Below, piece by piece: positions 51,892 to 59,893 of a DNA stretch of 64,000 bases; the first letter of the stretch is position 1; each line of letters begins with the position of its first letter. Made by a program: the position numbers and the translations under genes. Source of the stretch: Villigracilis sp900696595 (lineage in GTDB: Bacteria > Chloroflexota > Anaerolineae > Anaerolineales > Villigracilaceae); assembly GCA_030263615.1 (NCBI GenBank), contig SZPH01000006.1, forward strand, positions 24,286-88,285, read 5' to 3'. A model generated the notes under the pieces. That model was not told the DNA's origin. It saw nothing but the letters and a program-made list of their open reading frames with translations, and searched no databases.

Positions 51892-52413
51892 CTAAAACTC
51901 GATCCCTGCCTGCGCCTGGATGCCTTTTTGGTAAGGATGTTTGATTTCAGCCATTTCGCTCACAAGGTCGGCGTATTCCATCCATTCAGGCGGGGCGTAG
52001 CGCCCTGTGATGATGAGGTGCAGGTCGGCGGGCTTGCTGTTTTTTATCCATTCGAGGGTTTGGGCGGGGTCAATCCAGCCGAAATGCAGGGGGTAGGTAA
52101 ATTCATCCAGCACGATCAAGTCATAATTACCGCTGGTAATTTTCTCCTGCGCCAGTTCCCAGCCTTTGCGGGCGCGGGCGGTGGTTTCATCCATGTCTTT
52201 GGAAAGCCAGGTGAAGCCGTCGCCGCTGATGTGCCATTCGATGCCAAGTTTTTTGGCGGCTTTCACTTCGCCCCATTGTCCCGTCTCGGCTTTGATGAAT
52301 TGAATCACGCAGACGCGCATTCCGCGCCCCCATGCGCGCAGGAGCGTGCCGAAGGCGGCTGTGCTTTTACCCTTGCCGTCGCCGGTGTTGACGATGAGAA
52401 GTCCTTTTTTCAT
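51892..52413 (-). CDS. cobO: Cob(I)alamin adenosyltransferase, copy 1
   Basis: A 173-aa paralogue of the downstream copy. P-loop VNTGDGKGKSTAAFGTLLRA; RVCVIQFIKAETGQWGE; LIVLDEFTYPLHFGWIDPAQ; LIITGRYAPPEWMEYADLV; EIKHPYQKGIQAQAGIEF. Note GDGKGKS in place of GNGKGKT. The two enzymes may have different substrate or expression roles. A MITE-like element lies at 52443-52539 between this gene and btuC. Confidence 0.93.
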   Translation of the reverse strand: MKKGLLIVNTGDGKGKSTAAFGTLLRAWGRGMRVCVIQFIKAETGQWGEVKAAKKLGIEWHISGDGFTWLSKDMDETTARARKGWELAQEKITSGNYDLIVLDEFTYPLHFGWIDPAQTLEWIKNSKPADLHLIITGRYAPPEWMEYADLVSEMAEIKHPYQKGIQAQAGIEF

Positions 52414-52442
52414 TTGTTATCCTTTTATGTAACTGCTTAGCC

Positions 52443-52539
52443 ATGTCGTTGCGAGGAGGGTTCTTGTTCTTCCCGACGAAGCAATCTCCCACCGTTAGGA
52501 GACTGCTTCGGCAAAACCAAGAGCGCCTCGCAGCGACAT
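52443..52539. repeat. MITE-like element copy C
   Basis: ATGTCGTTGCGAGGAG (left) and CGCCTCGCAGCGACAT (right) are imperfect inverted copies, with GAAGCAATCT and GACTGCTTCG inside. 97 bp; the more degenerate of the three copies. Confidence 0.75.
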
Positions 52540-52567
52540 GAACTACGGCTAAACAGTTATGAAATCC

Positions 52568-53557
52568 TTACCACAACCCCTGCGTCTTCGCGCGGCGCAG
52601 AACCCACAGGAAGAACGGCGCGCCCGCCAGCGCGGTGATAATGCCAACGGGCAGTTCCTGCGGCGCAAGCGCGACCCGCGCAATCACATCCGAAACAAGC
52701 AGCGCCGTCGCCCCGCCCAAGATTGAGAGCGGAATCAAGCGCCGGTAATCGCCGCCGAACCATAGCCTGATGACATGCGGAACGACCAAGCCCACGAAAC
52801 CGATGATGCCCGCAAAGGAAACGGCGGCGGCGGTGGCTAACGAGGATGCGATGAGGATGATCCGCTTCGCGCGCTGGACGTTCAACCCAAGTTGTTGCGC
52901 CTGTTCGTCGCCGAATTGCATCAGGTTGAGAGCGTGCCCATGCAGCAGAAGCGCTCCCAGCCCGACGATGAGATACGGCAGCATCGCCAGCGTGGACGTC
53001 CAGCCGGGTTGGATCGAACCACCCATCAGCCAGCTCATGGCGCGGCGCAATTCGCCGTCGGAACGCAGCATGATGAACGACATCAGCGAGGTGGCAAAGG
53101 AGGAGACCGCCACCCCCGCCAAGATCAAATTTGTGACCGGGGTCGTCTGCCCGACGCGGGCGAGGAAATACACCAGCGAGACGGTCAGCAACGCTCCGAT
53201 GAACGCCGACAGCGGAATCGCCATCAACCCCCAGAACGAATAGGGCCACTTCACCGTCATCGAAACGACCGCGCCCAGCCCCGCGCCCGATGCGATGCCG
53301 ATCAAAAACGGGTCCGCCAGCGGGTTGCGGAACAATCCCTGATACGCCGCGCCGCTCCCTCCCAACGCCATACCGGTCAATGCGATCAACGCCGTGCGCG
53401 GCAGGCGGATATTCCAGAGAATGTTTTCCGTCAGGTTTGTTCCGTTTCCTTGAAGCGCGGCAAAAATCTTCTCCAGTGGAATCCATGTTGAACCGACCGC
53501 CAGACTGAAGAGCAAGGCAAGGAGCAGAACAAGAAGCGCGGGAACGAAATGACGCAT
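52568..53557 (-). CDS. btuC: Cobalamin ABC transporter permease (FecCD/BtuC family)
   Basis: A 329-aa permease with about nine to ten helices. Motifs: LWNIRLPRTALIALTGMALGGSGAAYQGLFRNPLADPFLIG split at residue 56, GIASGAGLGAVVS (around 91-103), SWLMGGSIQPGW, and the C-terminal AAAVSFAGIIGFVGLVVPHVIR with the coupling region. Gene order after btuF and a cobalamin riboswitch points to corrinoid import rather than siderophore uptake. Confidence 0.92.
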   Translation of the reverse strand: MRHFVPALLVLLLALLFSLAVGSTWIPLEKIFAALQGNGTNLTENILWNIRLPRTALIALTGMALGGSGAAYQGLFRNPLADPFLIGIASGAGLGAVVSMTVKWPYSFWGLMAIPLSAFIGALLTVSLVYFLARVGQTTPVTNLILAGVAVSSFATSLMSFIMLRSDGELRRAMSWLMGGSIQPGWTSTLAMLPYLIVGLGALLLHGHALNLMQFGDEQAQQLGLNVQRAKRIILIASSLATAAAVSFAGIIGFVGLVVPHVIRLWFGGDYRRLIPLSILGGATALLVSDVIARVALAPQELPVGIITALAGAPFFLWVLRRAKTQGLW

Positions 53558-53568
53558 GGGAGGGGGGC

Positions 53569-53634
53569 GAGTTACGAGTTACGAGTTACGAGTTACAAGT
53601 TACGAGTTACGAGTTACAAGTTACAAGTTACGAG
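53569..53634. repeat. 7-bp tandem repeat (GAGTTAC / AAGTTAC)
   Basis: Nine consecutive GAGTTAC or AAGTTAC units just upstream of btuC's start codon, between btuC and btuF. Confidence 0.9.
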
Positions 53635-53675
53635 AGATTGACGGCGGGCCGGATATCACCGCCTGCCGCCAACCT

Positions 53676-53716
53676 CCAATTACCAATTACCAATTACCAA
53701 TTACCAACTACCAATC
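53676..53716. repeat. 7-bp tandem repeat (CCAATTA)
   Basis: About six units of CCAATTA, ending at the btuF stop. It belongs to the family seen in the T-box leader and at 51189. Confidence 0.85.
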
Positions 53717-54707
53717 ACTGACTTACCACCAACTCAGGATGCAGGATCTTCAACAACTCCTCCAGCCCGTCCACCAAGCGCGGACCGGGGCGGGTGGCGA
53801 GGTTATCGTCGAAGGCAAAGATGCGGTTTTCTTTGACGGCGGTCAAATCCGCCCAGCCGGGACGTTCGCCAACCGACTCTATGGTGATGCCGTACAGCGT
53901 ATCGCCGAGGATGATGATGTCCGGGTTTTGCGCCACAATCTCCTCCGCGCTGATCTGCGCAAAAGCGTCGCTCAACACGCCGCCGATGTTCACGCCGCCC
54001 GCCATTGTGATCATCGTATCCATAAACGTGCCGGGACCGGTCGTCCACGGTTTGGAGGGGTCGGTTCCGTCAATCTCGTAGAAGACGGTCGGCTTTTCGG
54101 CGGCATTTGCCACAGCGGAGTCCACCGCCTCCACCCGCGCCGCGAGCGACTCAGCCAACTCGGACGCTTCTTCTTCATGCCCGGTCAATTGCCCGAAGAG
54201 ATTGACCTGCCCGTATAGTTCGTCATACGTCAATGGGTTGGGAAGATAATAAACCGTCAGCCCCAGGCCTTCCAATTCGCTGACTTGTTCCGGGGTGTTG
54301 ATCTCCGCCGCCAGGACCAAATCCGGTTCGAGCGCGAGGATGGCTTCGGTGTTCAATGCGCCAAAGGTCGAGCCGATGCTGGCGATATCCGCGGCTTCGG
54401 CGGGGAAATCGGAAAGGTCGTCGCGCCCAACCAACTGGCTTCCCGCGCCGACGGCAAAGACGAATTCGGTCAAGGAGGGGGCGAGAGTCACAATCCGCTG
54501 GGCGGACGCGGCAAGAGTCACTTCGCGTCCGAGTCCGTCGGTAAAGGTCAAGGCAGGGGCGGATTCTTCGGCGGTCGCTTCGGCGGTAACGGCTTCAGTT
54601 AAAGCAATTTCCGTCGGAGCAGAATCAACTGTCGGCGCAGTCTGAGCCGGAGCGCAGGCGGCGAGCAGGGTGATGAGCAAAGTCAAAATCAGGGTCTTGC
54701 GAAACAT
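53715..54707 (-). CDS. btuF: Cobalamin-binding lipoprotein (BtuF-like)
   Basis: A 330-aa solute-binding protein from ATG 54707 (MFRKTLILTLLITLL); AGGAGAAAACGA precedes it. The lipobox is LLAACAP. A Thr/Ala/Glu-rich linker follows, then a periplasmic-binding fold of the FecB/BtuF type: LGREVTLAASAQRIVTLAPSLTEFVFAVGAG (around 63-92), LDLVLAAE-type segments, TVYYLPNPLTYDEL, and GVLSDAFAQISAEEIVAQNPDIIILGD. First structural gene of the operon, directly downstream of the cobalamin riboswitch. Confidence 0.92.
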   Translation of the reverse strand: MFRKTLILTLLITLLAACAPAQTAPTVDSAPTEIALTEAVTAEATAEESAPALTFTDGLGREVTLAASAQRIVTLAPSLTEFVFAVGAGSQLVGRDDLSDFPAEAADIASIGSTFGALNTEAILALEPDLVLAAEINTPEQVSELEGLGLTVYYLPNPLTYDELYGQVNLFGQLTGHEEEASELAESLAARVEAVDSAVANAAEKPTVFYEIDGTDPSKPWTTGPGTFMDTMITMAGGVNIGGVLSDAFAQISAEEIVAQNPDIIILGDTLYGITIESVGERPGWADLTAVKENRIFAFDDNLATRPGPRLVDGLEELLKILHPELVVSQ

Positions 54708-54731
54708 TCGTTTTCTCCTAGTGTTGGTAGC

Positions 54732-54747
54732 GCCGACTAAAGTCGGC
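54732..54747. repeat. GCCGACT palindrome upstream of btuF
   Basis: GCCGACT-AA-AGTCGGC is a perfect palindrome in the btuF leader, also found as the outer arms of the repeat at 18074-18116. Confidence 0.6.
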
Positions 54748-54756
54748 GGTACGGAA

Positions 54757-54781
54757 TCAAAATCCCCAGCATGGGCTGGGG
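54757..54781 (-). terminator. Terminator-like hairpin after the cobalamin riboswitch
   Basis: On the minus strand CCCCAGC (54775-54781) and GCTGGGG (54764-54770) pair around CCAT, followed by ATTTTG. Likely expression platform of the riboswitch. Confidence 0.7.
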
Positions 54782-54841
54782 AGGCGGGAGGGGCAATCCG
54801 ATTGGACCCGTTCTCCACCTCCTTCTGCGAGAAGTGGTTGA

Positions 54842-55032
54842 ACCGATCGAAAGCGGGCGACCTGGCTTGGGTAGTCTGTTGGTCCTGTGGTCTTGTAGTC
54901 TGTTGGTCGCATGGTCTTTACTATTTGACCATTCGACTACTCGACCATTTGACTATTCGACTATTTGACTACCTTCACAGTTGCGCGACAGCGCCGGAAT
55001 TGCACCGGACTTCGCCGCTTGCCGATCGAATT
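54842..55032 (-). promoter_or_regulatory. Cobalamin riboswitch
   Basis: On the minus strand the 5' core GGTGCAATTCCGGCGC, GTCGCGCAACTGTGAAGG (55010-54972) and the B12-box AAGCCAGGTCGCCCGC (54854-54871) are diagnostic. P1 pairs the two CGATCG segments (55023-55028 and 54844-54849). A simple-repeat arm (54886-54972, GACTATTT / GACCATTC units) is inserted between core parts. It controls btuF and the downstream cob genes. Confidence 0.92.
54886..54972. repeat. 8-bp tandem repeat inside the riboswitch
   Basis: Units of the GACTATTC / GACCATTT type recur about ten times (54923-54972 clearest), within a variable arm of the cobalamin riboswitch. Confidence 0.75.
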
Positions 55033-56179
55033 ATGAAGCGATTGTATTCCCCTTGTATATTCGCGTCAAGACGATGCAGGCCGCCGCCAGCGCGCAAAAA
55101 ATCAAAACAGGGTTGCCCGCGCGCTGGAATGTCAGCAATCCCGCCCAGGGCAGGATGATGAGCGCGGCGATCCATAGCCAATCCATTTTGGACGTTGCAT
55201 TCCCGGCGAGAAAAAACAGAGGGACGAGCATGAACGAAAAATCGTAATTTAAAAGATAGGGATTGACCAGCAACGGAACGCAGGCGAAAAAAGCGAGCGA
55301 CGCTTCGCCCCCAAGCCGGGAGCGGGCGGCGGCAAAAAGAGCGATTGCCAGCCCAAGCAGGATTGCCGCCGTCGGCGCGGACTGGTCGAAGCCCAGTCCG
55401 AAAATTTTCCCGATCGTCAATGGAAGGCTGACGCAGATCTCGCACTCTGAAACATTTCTGAAATCGAAGAGCGACCGGAGATAAGCGATCGGCCACGCTT
55501 GATCGGCGAAAAACCCGGTCAGGAAAAGAATGACCCCCGCTACCGCCGTCCATGCGAAGGACTTGCGCCCGAACGCGTCGCGCCGCGCCAATAATCCAAG
55601 CAGGGTCGCCGCCAGCGCGAATATCCCGATATGGGGCTTGAAGGTGACCAGCCCCATCCCGATTGCGAGAAAGTCCGTTCGTTCGCGCCTCAAACCGTGA
55701 ACGATCAACGCCATGCCGAGAAGAGCCGGAAAGACATATTGCCCCACGATCAACGCTCCCAGTACCGGGAGAACGGCGAACACCGCGATGAACGATAATA
55801 ATCGCCTGCGCGATTCCCAGCCGTCTGTGAACAACCAGGCAGAAGCCAGGAGCATGACGATGTTGAGCAGGAACCACATCCGCGCGGCGGCGTCAATGGG
55901 AAGAAACGCAATGGGAAGCGTGGCGACGGCATACCAGGGAGGATATGGAAATGGAAGTATAAAAAGACTCTCCGCAGACCTGCCGCTCTCCCGCGCAACC
56001 CAAGCCAGTTGCCCCGCCCGGTCGTAAAGCGGAATCCCGTTCAGGATGCCTTTATCCGCAATATAAATCACCTGAAAATCCATGTAAGGCGTGACGGGGA
56101 TTGGGAGATAGACCGCCAGCGCGAGCAGGATTGCCAGAAGGAGCAACAGGGCGAGCGGGAAAAGCAGATTCCGCTTCAT
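55031..56179 (-). CDS. GT87-like (DUF2029) membrane glycosyltransferase
   Basis: A 382-aa protein with about nine helices. The first extracytoplasmic loop has YMDFQVIYIADKGILNGIPLYDR, the acidic Asp of GT87 family mannosyltransferases, and ESLFILPFPYPPWYAV (PPxY-like motif). It would use a polyprenyl-phosphate sugar donor. A later part has RNVSECEICVSLPLTIGK. The upstream gene encodes a putative membrane protein, 24 bp away, likely co-transcribed. The acceptor is unknown. Confidence 0.85.
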   Translation of the reverse strand: MKRNLLFPLALLLLLAILLALAVYLPIPVTPYMDFQVIYIADKGILNGIPLYDRAGQLAWVARESGRSAESLFILPFPYPPWYAVATLPIAFLPIDAAARMWFLLNIVMLLASAWLFTDGWESRRRLLSFIAVFAVLPVLGALIVGQYVFPALLGMALIVHGLRRERTDFLAIGMGLVTFKPHIGIFALAATLLGLLARRDAFGRKSFAWTAVAGVILFLTGFFADQAWPIAYLRSLFDFRNVSECEICVSLPLTIGKIFGLGFDQSAPTAAILLGLAIALFAAARSRLGGEASLAFFACVPLLVNPYLLNYDFSFMLVPLFFLAGNATSKMDWLWIAALIILPWAGLLTFQRAGNPVLIFCALAAACIVLTRIYKGNTIAS

Positions 56180-56203
56180 GCGCCCGTCTGTGTGTTCTGC
56201 GTT

Positions 56204-57091
56204 TCAGGAATTTTCATTTTCCCCTGGCTCAAAAACCACTTCAGCGCCGGCGGGGATGGAAAGTCGCAGGTAGGCAACGTCCACTGCCGATGTGGTCAAC
56301 GCGCTGGCAATGCCCGAATAGACGGCAAGCGCCGGGAAGAACAGGCAGGTGAACGAACCCATGACAACCCAAAACGCCTGCTCGCCCATTTCGACCGCAA
56401 TGGGCGCGAAGAAGGCGGGGATCATCCCCGGGATGACGAAGATGAAGGAAAGAATGGACGCGCCGATGTAAACGATCAGCGTAAGCAGGACGAACTTCCA
56501 CACATGCTCGCGGATGACCTGCAACGCGCGCTTGACAGCGTCCCATGCGCCGAGGTCTTCTTCGATCACCGAGACGATTCCCCCGTTCATCACCGCCGCG
56601 ACGAGGAAGGACAGGGGCGTAAGCAGAAGCATCACCGGCTGGAGGCAGATCGCCGCAATCCCCATCGTCACGGCGGTGAGAGCCGCCACGCATAAAAAGA
56701 ACACGGTAAAAATCAACCCGATCGTCAACTGCACGATAAACATCACGCCGAGGGCGCGTCCGAAATATTGAAACCCGTCGCGGAGCAGATCCAAAAATGA
56801 TGTCGAACCTTCGCCGCGTTCCGCGCGCAAAATACCGAGCGTGAGCGAAGTCATCCCGGCGGCGCTGGCGAGCAGGCTGGCGATCACGCCGAGAGCGACC
56901 ACGCCGATCCATGCCGCCATGATCAGCCCCATCATGTCTTCGTTGCCTTCCAGAAGGAAGACCGGCGCGGCAAACGAAAGGAAGATAAACGCGGCGATCA
57001 ACACGGGGAACGCCATAAACAACCAGAAGGATTTATGTTTCCACGTCAACTTTACCGCGCGCGTCAGAACATCGCCAAAATCAAAGTTCAT
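56204..57091 (-). CDS. Conserved membrane protein, DUF-type (glycerophosphoryl phosphodiesterase membrane-domain-like)
   Basis: A 295-aa protein with six hydrophobic segments. MNFDFGDVLTRAVKLTWKHKSFW at the N-terminus, a Gly/Ala-rich helix pattern and GIVSVIEEDLGAWDAVKRALQVI in the second half match proteins annotated as DUF7544/DUF7847-like membrane domains. It has no catalytic motif. It lies between guaA and a GT87-like gene on the same strand. Confidence 0.6.
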   Translation of the reverse strand: MNFDFGDVLTRAVKLTWKHKSFWLFMAFPVLIAAFIFLSFAAPVFLLEGNEDMMGLIMAAWIGVVALGVIASLLASAAGMTSLTLGILRAERGEGSTSFLDLLRDGFQYFGRALGVMFIVQLTIGLIFTVFFLCVAALTAVTMGIAAICLQPVMLLLTPLSFLVAAVMNGGIVSVIEEDLGAWDAVKRALQVIREHVWKFVLLTLIVYIGASILSFIFVIPGMIPAFFAPIAVEMGEQAFWVVMGSFTCLFFPALAVYSGIASALTTSAVDVAYLRLSIPAGAEVVFEPGENENS

Positions 57092-57144
57092 ATTTAACTC
57101 CCAATCGTCAATCGAATATCGTCAATCGAAAATCGTTAATTGCC

Positions 57145-58707
57145 TCACTCCCACTCAATCGTTGCGGGCGGCTTGCTGGTTATATCGTACACCACGCGGT
57201 TGATTCCCTCCACCTCGTTCACAATTCGGCTCGAAGTTTTTGCAAGCAACTCATGAGGCAGGCGCGCCCAATCGGCGGTCATAAAATCATCGGTCGCCAC
57301 CGCGCGGATCGCCGCCGCCTCCTGATACGTGCGCTGGTCGCCCATCACGCCCACCGAACGCACCGGCAACAACACCACAAACGCCTGCGAGGTCTGCGCG
57401 CCTTTTCCCAAAAATCCGGCTTTGGATAATTCCTCCAGCAAGATTTGATCCGCCGCCCGCAAACGGGATACACGCTCGGGCGTACACTCCCCGAGACAGC
57501 GCACGGTCAACCCCGGACCCGGGAACGGTTGCCGCCACACCAAGCCTTGATTCAAGCCCAGGGCTTCGCCCACCAAACGGACTTCGTCCTTGAACAAATA
57601 ACGCAGCGGCTCGACCAGTTCAAACTGCATATCCTCCGGCAGTCCGCCCACGTTGTGATGAGACTTAATCTTCGCCGCCTTGCTCCGGTCGGGACCCGAC
57701 GACTCAACCACATCGGGGTAGATCGTCCCTTGCACCAAAAACCCCGGCTGTCCGACATTCTTCGCTTCGCGCTCGAAGATGCGGATGAACTTCTCGCCCA
57801 CGATTTTTCTTTTCGCTTCCGGCTCGGTCACGCCCTTCAACGCGCCCAGAAATTCGTCAGCGGCGTCCACAGTGATGAGTTCCGCGCCCAAGCCCTCCCG
57901 AAATGCCGAAGCGACCTGCGCCCCTTCGCCCGCGCGCAACAGTCCCGTATCCACAAAAACGCAGACGAGTTGATCGCCGATCGCCTTGTGAACCAGCGCC
58001 GCCGCCACCGACGAATCCACGCCGCCGGATACCGCCGCCAGGACTCTTTCGCCTCCAACTTGTTTGCGGATTTTTTCAACGGCATCGTCAATGATGTTTG
58101 CGGGAGTCCAATCCGGCGTCGCGCCGCAGAGGTCAACGGCAAAACGCCGGAGCAATTCGCTTCCATTCGGGGTGTGATTCACTTCCGGGTGAAACTGCAC
58201 GCCGAAGTATTTGCGTTTCAGGTCGCCCATGGCCGCATACGGGCTGTTTCCGCTTTTGGCAAGCGCGACGAATCCTTCAGGCAGTTGCGTCACTTTATCG
58301 CCGTGCGACATCCAGACGGAGGAGAGAGCAGAGAGTAGAGGATGAGAGGCTTGTCCTGAGTCTGGTCGAAGGGGGAGTAATTCGATCTCTGCGTGACCGT
58401 ATTCGCGTTCTGAAGACGGGTCCACTTTGCCGCCGAGGGCGTGGGTAAGCGCCTGCATCCCATAACAAATGCCGAGGATGGGAAGCCCGCTTTCGAGGAT
58501 GAATTTTTGGATATAGGGCGCGTTCTCTTCATAAACGGATTGAGGCCCGCCGGACAGGATAAATCCCTTTGGCTGGATCGAAAGAATTTTTTCCGGCGGC
58601 GCGTCCCACGGAAATAATTCGCAATATACTTGAGCCTCGCGCACACGGCGGGCGATGATCTGGGCGTATTGCGAACCGAAATCCAAAATCGCTATTGATT
58701 GGGGCAT
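57145..58707 (-). CDS. guaA: GMP synthase (glutamine-hydrolysing)
   Basis: A 520-aa enzyme converting XMP to GMP. The glutamine amidotransferase half has FILSGGPQSVYEENAPY (around 50-66), PILGICYGMQAL with the nucleophilic Cys, and FGVQFHPEVNHT (catalytic His). The ATP-pyrophosphatase half has VLAAVSGGVDSSVAAALVHKA (P-loop, SGGVDSS), KSHHNVGGLPEDMQFELVEPL, and the C-terminal RLPHELLAKTSSRIVNEV with INRVVYDITSKPPATIEWE. Complete and of normal length. Confidence 0.98.
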   Translation of the reverse strand: MPQSIAILDFGSQYAQIIARRVREAQVYCELFPWDAPPEKILSIQPKGFILSGGPQSVYEENAPYIQKFILESGLPILGICYGMQALTHALGGKVDPSSEREYGHAEIELLPLRPDSGQASHPLLSALSSVWMSHGDKVTQLPEGFVALAKSGNSPYAAMGDLKRKYFGVQFHPEVNHTPNGSELLRRFAVDLCGATPDWTPANIIDDAVEKIRKQVGGERVLAAVSGGVDSSVAAALVHKAIGDQLVCVFVDTGLLRAGEGAQVASAFREGLGAELITVDAADEFLGALKGVTEPEAKRKIVGEKFIRIFEREAKNVGQPGFLVQGTIYPDVVESSGPDRSKAAKIKSHHNVGGLPEDMQFELVEPLRYLFKDEVRLVGEALGLNQGLVWRQPFPGPGLTVRCLGECTPERVSRLRAADQILLEELSKAGFLGKGAQTSQAFVVLLPVRSVGVMGDQRTYQEAAAIRAVATDDFMTADWARLPHELLAKTSSRIVNEVEGINRVVYDITSKPPATIEWE

Positions 58708-58760
58708 GTAGATTTCCTGAGGGAGGGTTGAAGGTGGCAGATTGCAGGTTGAAAGTTTTC

Positions 58761-59144
58761 TTAAACTTTACCTTCAACCTTGAACTTGCAACCGGGATAT
58801 CTGTCTGAAATCAAATGAAAATGCAAATGCGGAAAATCCTGATACTCCCCGCCGTTGACGATGAGCCGATACGCTTTGAGGTTGTATTCTTTTACGAGAC
58901 TTTGCACAGTTGAATATAAATCTGTCAAGAAGGCGGTATCCATTGGGTCGAGATCAGACAGCGATTGAACCTCCTTTTTGGGAACGATCAATAGATGAAA
59001 CTTATAGCCGGGCGAAGGATGCCGAAACGCAATCAGGTTGGGAGTCTCGCGCAGGCGTTTGACGGGGAGGACGAAACTCATGTGGGCGAAGATCCAGCCG
59101 ATGAGGAAGGCGATGAACCGGAGACGGAAAAATTTACGCAACAT
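58761..59144 (-). CDS. HIT-family protein with N-terminal membrane segment
   Basis: A 127-aa histidine-triad protein. FPHLHFHLIS (around 107-116) is the H-x-H-x-H motif, preceded by LIVNGGEYQ and LIVPKKEVQSLSDL. Residues 1-25 (MLRKFFRLRFIAFLIGWIFAH) add a hydrophobic stretch that most HIT proteins lack, so it may be membrane-anchored. HIT enzymes hydrolyse nucleotidyl amides or dinucleotides. Located 54 bp from guaA on the same strand. Confidence 0.85.
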   Translation of the reverse strand: MLRKFFRLRFIAFLIGWIFAHMSFVLPVKRLRETPNLIAFRHPSPGYKFHLLIVPKKEVQSLSDLDPMDTAFLTDLYSTVQSLVKEYNLKAYRLIVNGGEYQDFPHLHFHLISDRYPGCKFKVEGKV

Positions 59145-59149
59145 GGTCT

Positions 59150-59192
59150 TTACGCATCACGGATTACGCATTACATAATCCGTGATGCGTAA
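59150..59192. repeat. Perfect 17-bp inverted repeat
   Basis: TTACGCATCACGGATTA (59150-59166) and TAATCCGTGATGCGTAA (59176-59192) pair fully around a 9-nt loop, between the HIT gene and xpt. It may serve as terminator or is a mobile short repeat. Confidence 0.75.
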
Positions 59193-59202
59193 TCCGTAAA
59201 GC

Positions 59203-59775
59203 TCACCCAACGAATTCAATCTTCCCCTCGTCCAGCGACTTGATGCAGGCAATCGATTCAATCGGGACGCCCAACGATGCCAGCGCATCCCGCCCGCCTT
59301 CGAAGATTTTCTCGATCAACGCGCCGATGCCGACGATGCGCGAACCGGACGCTTCGGCAAGTCGCGCCAGTCCGAGGATGGTCTGCCCGCTGGCCAGGAA
59401 GTCGTCAATGATGAGGATTTTTTCGTTGTTGGCGAGATATTCCGGCGAGACGATCAACTCGACCATGCGCCCTTTGGTGTGCGACGGCGCGAGCGTGAGA
59501 TAGACCTGGTCGGGCATGGTGACGGGTTTGGTCTTGCGGGCATAGACGACGGGCAGATTCATGTGAATGGCGGTGGTCAGCGCCGGGGCAATGCCGGAGA
59601 TTTCCGCCGTGAGGATTTTCGTCGCGCCGACGTTTGCAAAGCGCTTTGCAAACTCGCGCCCGCAATCGTCCATGAGGAGCGGGTCCACCTGATGGTTGAC
59701 GAAACTATCCACCTTGAGAATCCCGCCGCCGAGGACCTGCCCGTCTTTCAAGATTCTTTCCTGCAATTTGTTCAA
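59203..59775 (-). CDS. xpt: Xanthine phosphoribosyltransferase
   Basis: A 190-aa purine salvage enzyme. Xpt signature VDSFVNHQVDPLLMDDCGREFAKRF (around 22-46), the PRPP-binding loop KILIIDDFLASGQTILGLA (around 118-136), PVVYARKTKPVTMPDQVYLT (around 76-95), and C-terminal SIACIKSLDEGKIEF. Length agrees with Bacillus-type Xpt. Divergent from maf. Confidence 0.96.
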   Translation of the reverse strand: MNKLQERILKDGQVLGGGILKVDSFVNHQVDPLLMDDCGREFAKRFANVGATKILTAEISGIAPALTTAIHMNLPVVYARKTKPVTMPDQVYLTLAPSHTKGRMVELIVSPEYLANNEKILIIDDFLASGQTILGLARLAEASGSRIVGIGALIEKIFEGGRDALASLGVPIESIACIKSLDEGKIEFVG

Positions 59776-59893
59776 AGAGCCCTCCGATTGTTCAGTAGAT
59801 TTTCTGCGGCGATTTTACAACGGGATGATGAAAGAGGAAAGCCTGCGCCGCGCGATGAAAGAAAAAAATGACTGTGTTAGAATCTTCCCCTTG

